From an uncultured Clostridia bacterium (lineage in GTDB: Bacteria; Bacillota; Clostridia; TANB77; CAG-508): a stretch of 40,767 nt of DNA. Shown here in pieces: positions 34,083-40,767 of the stretch. Position numbers and translations under genes: made by a program. The notes below the pieces were generated by a model. That model had not been told where the DNA came from, did not search any database, and saw only the letters and a program-made list of their open reading frames with translations. Every line of letters begins with the position of its first letter. The first letter of the stretch is position 1. The stretch is from positions 1 to 40,767 of the forward strand of contig CAKPJM010000004.1 in NCBI GenBank assembly GCA_934162625.1, given 5' to 3'.

Positions 34083-36095
34083 ATGAAAAGTAAAAAAATG
34101 ATTTCTGGGCTATTAGCATTTACAGTAACAGCATATACTGCAATTCCAGTATTAGCTGCTTCAAAAATAGAAACAGTATATTCAAATTTAGACTCAAATG
34201 GTAAATCATATAAAACAATAGTAAGTACACAGTTAACTAATGAAGATAAAGTAGATAAACTAGTAGATTTTTCTAGTTTAATAAATATAGAAAATACAAA
34301 TGGAGATGAAACATTTAGTAAAAACGGAAACGAAGTAGTATGGGATAGCAATGGAAATAACATATATTACCAAGGAGAAAGTGACAAAGAATTGCCAGTA
34401 GAATGTAAAATAACGTATGAATTAAATGGAGAAGAAATATCCGCAGAAGACTTAAAAGGTAAAAGTGGAAATGTAAAAATTAAAATAAACTACATAAACA
34501 ATGAAAAACATACAGTTTCAATAAATGGAAAGCAAGTTACAATGTACACTCCATTTATAATAGTAGCAGGAACAAAAATAGACAACACAAAAAATAAAAA
34601 TATTAAAATAACAAATGGAAAAACAGTAGACAATGGAGAAAGCACATTAGCAGTTGGAATTGCAATGCCAGGAATGCAAGAGAATATTGGAATTTCAAGA
34701 AATAAAATAGAAATACCAGAAGAAATAGAAATCTCAATGGAAACTGAAAACTTTGAAATGGAAAATATTATAGCTGTAGTAGCAGTAAAAGGTATAGACG
34801 AAGATTTAACAAGCGATTTAAATAGTATGTATAGCCAAGTAAATGAATTAGTAAATGCAAGTAATCAATTGTTAGAAGGTGCAAACCAAATAAAAGATGG
34901 AACAAGTGAATTGACAGTAGGAGCAAATAAATTAAAATCAGGAACAGAAACAGCATATAATGGATCTAAACAAATAAAGAATGAAGTAGAAGAAAGTACA
35001 AGAAAATTAAAAAATGACAATACTCCAGCAATAGATAGCAAAACTTTAGAAGCAATAAAAGCACAAGCAATGCAAAGTGCAACACTAACAGCAGAACAAA
35101 AAGCTGCAATATCATCGCAAGCAAAGGTAGGAGCAACATTAACAGCAGAGCAAAAAGCTGCAATATCAGCACAAGCAAAAGAAGGAGCAACACTAACAAC
35201 AGAACAAAAGAAAGTAATATCAGCACAAGCAAAAGAAGGAGCAACAATTACAGAAGAACAAAAAGAAAAAATAAAGGCAGAAGCTAGAAAATCTGCAGAA
35301 TTTACAGAAGCACAAAAGGAAGCAATAATAGCTCAAGTACCAGCAACATTAACAGATGAGGAAAAGCAACTAATAGTAGCAATAGCACAAAATACGGCAT
35401 ATAAAACAGCAGAGGAAACAGCATTAGCAGTGGCACAAAATATAGCAACACAAACAGCAGAAAAAACAGCACAAACAGTAGCGCAAAGCATAGCAATACA
35501 AACTGCAGAAAAAACAGCATTAACAGTAGCACAAAGCACAGCAACACAAACAGCAGAAAAAACAGCACAAACGGTAGCACAAAGCACAGCAACGCAAACT
35601 GCAGAAAAAACAGCGCAAGCAGTAGCACAAAGTACAGCAACACAAACTGCCGGAGAAACAGCAACACAAACAGCAACACAAGTCGGAAATCAAGCAAAAC
35701 AAAAATTTACGAACCAAGTAGTATCTCAAATGAACACATTAGGAGAAGCTTTAGGAGAATTAACAAATGGATTAGAAAATATAGATAACGGAGTAAGTAC
35801 ATTATCATTGGGAGCAAATAAATTAGATAATGGTGCATTAGAATTAGCAACAGGTGTAAAAACATTTAATGAACAAGGAATATCAAAAATAAATAATCTA
35901 GTAAATGGAGATTTAAAAAATTTAGCAACAAGAATAGAAAAAATGAATGAACTTGCAAAAGCATATAATAACTATTCAGGAATTCAAGATGGAATGGATG
36001 GAGAAGTAAAATTCATAATGATAGTGGACTCATCATCAGACAATGGAGAAATAAAAAAAGAAGAAGCAGTAACAACATATAAAAAAGAAGATTAA
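34083..36095 (+). CDS. Exported repeat-rich protein partnered with the MMPL transporter
   Basis: 670 residues. A signal peptide (about 1-25, cleavage after VLAA) leads a beta-rich domain (about 30-250). A segment like YhgE-type proteins follows (ANQIKDGTSELTVGANKLKSG). Next come two repeat arrays: an 18-residue unit of the type ATLTAEQKAAISAQAKEG, about five copies, and a 16-residue unit AEKTAQTVAQSTATQT, about five copies. A second GANKLDNGALELATG block follows. No C-terminal membrane helix or wall anchor is seen, unlike full-length YhgE proteins. It probably forms long coiled helices outside the membrane alongside the transporter. Confidence 0.75.
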   Translation: MKSKKMISGLLAFTVTAYTAIPVLAASKIETVYSNLDSNGKSYKTIVSTQLTNEDKVDKLVDFSSLINIENTNGDETFSKNGNEVVWDSNGNNIYYQGESDKELPVECKITYELNGEEISAEDLKGKSGNVKIKINYINNEKHTVSINGKQVTMYTPFIIVAGTKIDNTKNKNIKITNGKTVDNGESTLAVGIAMPGMQENIGISRNKIEIPEEIEISMETENFEMENIIAVVAVKGIDEDLTSDLNSMYSQVNELVNASNQLLEGANQIKDGTSELTVGANKLKSGTETAYNGSKQIKNEVEESTRKLKNDNTPAIDSKTLEAIKAQAMQSATLTAEQKAAISSQAKVGATLTAEQKAAISAQAKEGATLTTEQKKVISAQAKEGATITEEQKEKIKAEARKSAEFTEAQKEAIIAQVPATLTDEEKQLIVAIAQNTAYKTAEETALAVAQNIATQTAEKTAQTVAQSIAIQTAEKTALTVAQSTATQTAEKTAQTVAQSTATQTAEKTAQAVAQSTATQTAGETATQTATQVGNQAKQKFTNQVVSQMNTLGEALGELTNGLENIDNGVSTLSLGANKLDNGALELATGVKTFNEQGISKINNLVNGDLKNLATRIEKMNELAKAYNNYSGIQDGMDGEVKFIMIVDSSSDNGEIKKEEAVTTYKKED

Positions 36096-36111
36096 ACTTT
36101 AAATTATCCAA

Positions 36112-36148
36112 TTGAGGGAAAAAGGGGACAGACCCCTTTTTCCCTCAA
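36112..36148. terminator. Palindrome, possible terminator (GGGACAG family)
   Basis: TTGAGGGAAAAAGGGG (36112-36127) pairs perfectly with CCCCTTTTTCCCTCAA (36133-36148). It shares the GGGGACAGACCCC core of the palindrome at 12221. Confidence 0.7.
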
Positions 36149-36210
36149 CATTTTGCTTTCTTGACTTTTTGAGCAAAAAGTGGTAATATGTGGCAATAGG
36201 AGGAGACTTA

Positions 36211-37063
36211 ATGGAAAAAATTATAGATATATTATTAGATACGTTATTAGATGCAGTAAAGTTACTGCCATTTTTATTAATTGCATATTTAATAATGGAA
36301 TATATAGAGCATAAAACAACAAATAAAACAAGGAAGACAATAAAAAAATCAGGTAAGATAGGACCATTAATAGGTGGACTTTTAGGTGCATTACCACAAT
36401 GTGGTTTTTCGGTTACAGCAACAAATCTTTATGCTGGAAGAGTAATAACATTACGGAACACTATTTGCTGTGTATCTATCAACATCAGATGAGATGCTAC
36501 CTATATTATTATCAGAAGGTGTTAATGGAGTTCTAATATTAAAGATATTAGGAATAAAAATACTAATAGGAATTTTTGCTGGATTTTTAATAGATTTAGT
36601 ATTAAGAAGAAAAGAAGAGGAAAAAGAAGAAAATATAGAAGATTTATGCGAACATGAACATTGCCATTGTGAAGAAGGCATATGGAAATCTGCAATAAAA
36701 CATACAGTAAATATATTTATATTTATCTTAATAGTATCATTATTATTAAATATAGCAATTGGATATATAGGAGAAGAAACAATAGGAAACTTAATATCAG
36801 ATAAGCCAGTTCTAGGAGCCTTAATTGCTTGTTTAATAGGACTAATACCAAATTGTGCATCATCAGTTATACTAACAGAGCTTTATTTGTTAGGGGTATT
36901 GAATCTAGGACTAATGATAGGAGGCCTTTTAGTAAATTCAGGAGTTGGAATATTAGTATTGTTTAAGGTAAATCATAATACTAAACAAAATATAAAAATA
37001 GTTTTAACTCTTTATACAATAGGGGCAATTTCAGCTATGATACTACAGTTTTTGAAGATTTAG
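36211..37063 (+). CDS. Putative metal/oxyanion permease (ArsP_2-like), read through one +1 shift
   Basis: 283 residues after skipping the C at 36454. It is a membrane protein of eight or so helices in two halves; each half carries a Cys motif, GALPQCGFSVTA and GLIPNCASSV. A middle loop is rich in His and Cys (CEHEHCHCEE), suggesting metal binding. The set resembles the family annotated as arsenic efflux or manganese transporter. AGGAGGA sits before ATG 36211, which I prefer over an upstream GTG. The frame breaks before GTLFAVYLSTSDEM, a conserved stretch. Confidence 0.8.
36454..36456 (+). other. CGG +1 frameshift site 8 (permease)
   Basis: Codons ATA ACA TTA CGG AAC ACT. Dropping the C at 36454 gives TTA GGA ACA CTA TTT GCT and continues the helix as ITLGTLFAVYLSTSDEM. 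Confidence 0.8.
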
Positions 37064-37101
37064 AAATTAAATATAAATAGTGCATCACATACGCCAAAAA
37101 G

Positions 37102-37131
37102 AAAATTCTAGGAATTGTTCCTAGAATTTTT
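37102..37131 (+). terminator. Terminator after the permease
   Basis: AAAATTCTAGGAA pairs with TTCCTAGAATTTT, followed by T residues. From 37132 to 37306 I see no gene; CTAGGAAATTTCC-CATTTCATTCGG recalls a stretch near 10965-11030. Confidence 0.8.
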
Positions 37132-37306
37132 ACTATATACTAGGAAATTTCCTCATTTCATTCGGAAACTCAAATCGGCTAAAACAAAGGGACCCCCCAA
37201 GTTGCTTTGTTGTCTTACATTACAATATATAATAAACCCTTATAATCTCTTGAAAAATTGGAAAAAATAAGGTAAAATAGAATGAAAGAAAAATGAAGGG
37301 ACTACT

Positions 37307-37841
37307 ATGAAAAAAATACTATCAATAATAATAATATTTTTAATATTTATTCTTTTATATTTTTTACAATCCAATTTTTTTGTTTGGTTTAACATAGCTG
37401 GGATAAAACCAAATCTTTTTATAATTCTTTCTTTATTAATAGGAATATTTATAGGTAAAACATATGGAATTTCTATAAGTATATTTTTAGGATTAATATT
37501 AGATTTGTTTGTTGGAAAAGCAATAGGAATAAATGCAATAGTCTTAGGGATAGCTGGATTTCTTCGGAGGAATATTTACTAAAAGATTCTCTAAAGACAG
37601 TAGAATGACTATAATGCTAATGACTATAGGGACTACTATAATATGTGAATTAATATCTTACTTGCTTCAAATAATAATATTTAAACTAGAGATTGATTTA
37701 CTACCATTTATAAAAATAATATCAATAGAAACCTTATATAACGTAATGCTTATAATAATAATATATCCATTAGTAATAAAATTAGGAGAATTACTAGAAA
37801 AAACGTTTACAGAAAAAAACATATTTACCAAATATTATTAA
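37307..37841 (+). CDS. mreD: Rod shape-determining protein MreD, read through one +1 shift
   Basis: A small membrane protein of the elongasome, 177 residues after skipping the C at 37565, with about five helices. Typical features are FFVWFNIAGIKPNLFIILSL near the start, then GKTYGISISIFLGLILDLFVG and, after the shift, AGFLGGIFTKRFSKDSR and the last two helices. The zero frame ends five codons after CTT. mrdA follows 18 bases later, and mreC is absent from the window. The function is normally important for rod shape, which argues against an inactive gene. Confidence 0.88.
37565..37567 (+). other. CGG +1 frameshift site 9 (mreD)
   Basis: Codons GGA TTT CTT CGG AGG AAT ATT TAC TAA. Dropping the C at 37565 gives CTT GGA GGA ATA TTT ACT AAA AGA and joins the two halves of MreD. 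Confidence 0.85.
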
Positions 37842-37859
37842 AAGGAGGGAAAACTAAAT

Positions 37860-39929
37860 ATGGACAAGAAAAATGTAAGATATAATATATTAACTGTAAT
37901 TGTCTATATTATAGGGATAGTACTATTAATACAGCTTTTTAACCTCCAAATTGTGCACGGAGAAGAGTACTTAGAAAAATCTAGTTCAAGACTAACAAGA
38001 GAAACTACAATACTTGCTGCAAGAGGAAATATATTAGACAGAAACGGAAATGTAATTGCAGGAACAGTTACTAAATACTCACTAAATATATATAAAAGTA
38101 AAATTGATAATGATACATTGAACAACACTATATTAGAAACTATAAATGTATTAGAAAAAAATGGAGATACATACAAAGATGAATTCCCCATAAAAGTAAA
38201 TCCTGTAGAATTTAGTATAGACAAAGAAGAACAAGCAAAGTGGCTTAAAAATAATAAATTAAAAGAAGACTTAACAGCTGAAGAAGTTATACAAAAATAT
38301 AAAGAAAAATATGAAATAAAAAATGATAATATAGAAGAAATAAGAAAAATAATAGCTGTTAGATATGGAATAGAAAAAGAAGGGTATAGTGCTATGAGCC
38401 CATACACTATATCAAAAAATATTAGTAAGCAAAGTGTTGCTATATTTGAAGAGCAAAGCTTAAGCTTTCCAGGAATAGATATTGAAAGTTCGCCAACAAG
38501 AAAATATCTAAGAGGAAGTTTAGCTTCGCACACAATTGGATATATTGGAGCAATAAACGAAGAAGAATATAAGAATAACGAAGGCTATTCTATGAATGAC
38601 TATATAGGAAAAGCGGGAGTTGAATATGTATTTGAAAAATACTTAAGAGGCGAAAATGGAAGCAAACAAACAGATATGTCAATAGACGGAACAAAAACAG
38701 GTGAATATGTAACTAAGGAAGCAGTTCAAGGTGATAATGTTGTACTTACAATAGATGCTAATTTACAGCAAGTAACAGAAAATTCTTTGAAAACTCATTT
38801 ACAAGAAATAAAAAGTGGAAAACTTGGAGAAACAAGAAATGTAGATTCTGCAGCAGCAGTGGTGTTAGATGTAAAAACTGGAGAAGTACTTGCTCTTGCA
38901 AGTTATCCAGATTTTGAACCAGAGCTGTTTATAGATGGAATAAGTAAAGAAAAATGGAATGAATATAATGATGAAAAAAAGAGTGCATTAATAAATAGAT
39001 GTATACAAAGTGCATATGCGCCAGGGTCAATTTTCAAGATGGTATCTGCAATAGCAGGACTTGAAACAGGAGCGGTAAATGCAACAGAAACAATATATGA
39101 TACTGGAATTTATCCCAAAGGCTACAATCCTAGATGTTGGATATACTCAAGTTATGGAAGAGGACATGGAGCACTTAATGTTTCTGGAGCAATAAAAAAT
39201 TCTTGTAACTATTATTTCTACGAGCTAATAACTAGAATGGGAATAGAAAACTTAGAAAAATATGCAACATATTTTGGACTAGGACAGAAGACAAACATCG
39301 AATTACCAGGAGAAGTATCAGGAACTCTAGCTGGAAAAACCTTATATGAAAAGCTTGGGCAAACATGGTACTACGGAAATTCTCTATCAGCAGTAATTGG
39401 ACAAGCAGAAAATAATTTTACTCCTTTACAAATAGCAAGATATATAGCAATGCTTACAAATGGAGGAGAAGAAGTTGATGTAACAATAGTAAAAGATATA
39501 ATAAAAGAAGACGGAACAAGTGAAGACAAAGAAAGCGTAAAAAAATATGCAGATGAAAAATTAAATCTAAGTAAAGTAAATAATGAGAAATTAGATATAA
39601 AAAAGGAAAACATAGATGTTGTTTTAGAAGGAATGAAATCTGTTACAACAGAAACAGGAGGAACAGCATATGGAGTATTCAGAAACTTTGATATAGAAGT
39701 TGGAGGAAAAACAGGTTCAGCAGAAGCAGGAGGAAAAGTAAATGCATGGTTCGTTGGCTTTGCTCCGTATGATAATCCAGAAATTGCAGTAGTAGTATTG
39801 ATAGAAAATGGATCACACGGATATTATTCAGCTTATGTAGCAAAAGATATTATAGAACAACACTTTAAGCTAAAACAAGTAATAGAAGAAGACAGAACAG
39901 CATTACCATATACAGAACAACAAAATTAA
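37860..39929 (+). CDS. mrdA: Penicillin-binding protein 2, elongation transpeptidase
   Basis: Cross-links peptidoglycan during elongation. 689 residues: one membrane anchor (about 9-27), the PBP dimerisation domain (including AARGNILDRNGNVIAG), and the transpeptidase domain. The active site has S390-I-F-K393, S448-C-N450 and K617-T-G619. Its place behind mreD and before minC is the expected cell-shape cluster. The start has AAAGGAGGG 10 bases upstream. No CGG in frame and no damage. Confidence 0.95.
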   Translation: MDKKNVRYNILTVIVYIIGIVLLIQLFNLQIVHGEEYLEKSSSRLTRETTILAARGNILDRNGNVIAGTVTKYSLNIYKSKIDNDTLNNTILETINVLEKNGDTYKDEFPIKVNPVEFSIDKEEQAKWLKNNKLKEDLTAEEVIQKYKEKYEIKNDNIEEIRKIIAVRYGIEKEGYSAMSPYTISKNISKQSVAIFEEQSLSFPGIDIESSPTRKYLRGSLASHTIGYIGAINEEEYKNNEGYSMNDYIGKAGVEYVFEKYLRGENGSKQTDMSIDGTKTGEYVTKEAVQGDNVVLTIDANLQQVTENSLKTHLQEIKSGKLGETRNVDSAAAVVLDVKTGEVLALASYPDFEPELFIDGISKEKWNEYNDEKKSALINRCIQSAYAPGSIFKMVSAIAGLETGAVNATETIYDTGIYPKGYNPRCWIYSSYGRGHGALNVSGAIKNSCNYYFYELITRMGIENLEKYATYFGLGQKTNIELPGEVSGTLAGKTLYEKLGQTWYYGNSLSAVIGQAENNFTPLQIARYIAMLTNGGEEVDVTIVKDIIKEDGTSEDKESVKKYADEKLNLSKVNNEKLDIKKENIDVVLEGMKSVTTETGGTAYGVFRNFDIEVGGKTGSAEAGGKVNAWFVGFAPYDNPEIAVVVLIENGSHGYYSAYVAKDIIEQHFKLKQVIEEDRTALPYTEQQN

Positions 39930-40047
39930 CAATAATTTTTAAAATATAAAAAAGTATGAGGAAATGTGCTCGATAATTTAAAAGTTTAGAATTAACTAAA
40001 CAAGTACAGTCATGTATCTGCTAGTAAAAAAATTAGGAGGAACAAAT

Positions 40048-40662
40048 ATGAGAAATCCAGTAGGAATAAGTATGAAAAAGAACGAAATAGTAATAAGGAT
40101 AAGTGAAAAAGCAACATATGAAGAAACAATAGAATGTTTAAATAAAAAAATACCAGCATTAAAAAAATTATACAAAGCAGAGAAAACTCCTATATGTGTA
40201 ACAGGAAAAATACTAAAGAATAAAGAAATAGAAGAAATAAAAGAAATAATAACAAAAGAAATAGATGTAAAAGTTAACTTTGATAGCCCAAAGGAATTAG
40301 GATTGCACGGAATCAAAAAAGCATTTGAAAAAGAAATAGAAAACTCAGAAACAAAGTTTTATAAAGGAAATATGAGGTCTGGACAAAAAATAGAATTTGA
40401 AGGAAGCTTAGTAATTCTAGGAGATGTTAATGGAGGAGCAGAAATAATTGCAGGAGAAAACATAGTAGTTTTAGGTGTTTTAAGAGGACTAGCACATGCC
40501 GGAGCTAAAGGAAACAAAAAGGCTATTATAGCTGCACATAGAATAGAATGCCCACAATTAAGAATTGCAAACATTGTAAAAGAAATGGAAAAAGAAGAAT
40601 TAGATGAAGAATATAAATATGCTTCAGCTAATGAAGAAAATCAAATTATATTAGAAAAATAA
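40048..40662 (+). CDS. minC: Septum site-determining protein MinC
   Basis: Inhibits FtsZ assembly away from mid-cell, together with MinD. 204 residues: an N-terminal domain and the C-terminal right-handed beta helix with VILGDVNGGAEIIAGENIVVLG, GLAHAGAKGN and IAAHRIECPQLRIAN, the motifs that bind MinD. ATG 40048 has TTAGGAGG 7 bases upstream; a frame opening at 40012 lacks such a site. minD would be expected beyond the right edge. Confidence 0.95.
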   Translation: MRNPVGISMKKNEIVIRISEKATYEETIECLNKKIPALKKLYKAEKTPICVTGKILKNKEIEEIKEIITKEIDVKVNFDSPKELGLHGIKKAFEKEIENSETKFYKGNMRSGQKIEFEGSLVILGDVNGGAEIIAGENIVVLGVLRGLAHAGAKGNKKAIIAAHRIECPQLRIANIVKEMEKEELDEEYKYASANEENQIILEK

Positions 40663-40767
40663 ATTGGAATTTGTGCAAGTAAATTATTTAGAAAAATTAA
40701 AATATTAAAAATGGAAAAAACGTTGCGAATGGATTGAGCTTGAGGTAGAAATTGTTCTTCTATATGA
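40663..40767. other. Right edge, no feature
   Basis: About 100 AT-rich bases after minC. I see no ORF, terminator or promoter that can be supported. Confidence 0.4.

Noticed and set aside
34966..35729. Leu-rich frames on the minus strand opposite the repeat-rich protein
   Set aside because: They are complements of the Ala/Gln/Thr repeats, have no start signals, and overlap a well-supported gene.

Overview
The window is a very AT-rich chromosomal segment. Arg is mostly AGA, Shine-Dalgarno sites are strong, and promoters are sigma-A-like with 16-17 bp spacers. A C. difficile-like type I-B CRISPR repeat, ComM-DprA-YraN, MreD-PBP2-MinC, a CIRCE element and a c-di-GMP-I riboswitch all point to a Clostridia-type Firmicute, perhaps an uncultured gut lineage. 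I cannot name the species.

Layout. 1-3737: end of a type I-B CRISPR-Cas operon (cas7 tail, cas5, cas3) running straight into a 13-repeat array, with no cas4/cas1/cas2 and no leader between them. 3738-8432: an ABC-F gene with an elaborate antibiotic-style leader, a NUDIX gene, an HExxH protein, and a methyltransferase behind a second attenuator. 8452-9059: CIRCE-controlled hsp20. 9061-10540: a compositionally foreign patch with a gene remnant and an intact unknown gene. 10635-14771: tRNA-Pro, two tRNA-Arg genes, a FemX-like gene, a Rieske oxidoreductase and an AIM24 protein. 15010-18522: two anchored unknown proteins (one behind a c-di-GMP riboswitch), an anion permease and a monofunctional transglycosylase. 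18619-25679: an ABC exporter, adenine deaminase and a two-component system. 25886-28625: comM-dprA-yraN. 28889-31032: alpha-amylase and an HD protein. 31100-36095: a TetR regulator with matching operators in front of an MMPL transporter and a repeat-rich exported protein. 36211-40662: a metal/oxyanion permease, then mreD-mrdA-minC.

Main observation. Seven otherwise healthy genes (ABC-F, femX-like, comM, amyA, an HD-domain gene, a permease, mreD) are broken at nine places by exactly one extra C. Every extra C sits at a codon boundary directly before a Gly codon GGN, so the interrupted frame always reads CGG. Skipping that C restores full-length, family-typical proteins, and comM and amyA each need two skips. 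By eye, none of the roughly 32 native genes uses CGG in frame as Arg, while about 40 out-of-frame CGG trinucleotides are harmless. The only in-frame Arg-like CGGs are in the foreign-looking patch. The tRNA-Arg genes here have anticodons ACG and UCU, neither of which should read CGG. The simplest reading is that CGG is not a sense codon in this organism and acts as a general +1 frameshift signal, with CGGN decoded as Gly. Systematic sequencing error is the main alternative, but the strict codon phase argues against it.

Regulation visible in the sequence includes two antibiotic-type attenuators, a CIRCE element, a c-di-GMP-I riboswitch, three matching TetR operators, and several terminator-like perfect palindromes that share a GGGACnG core.
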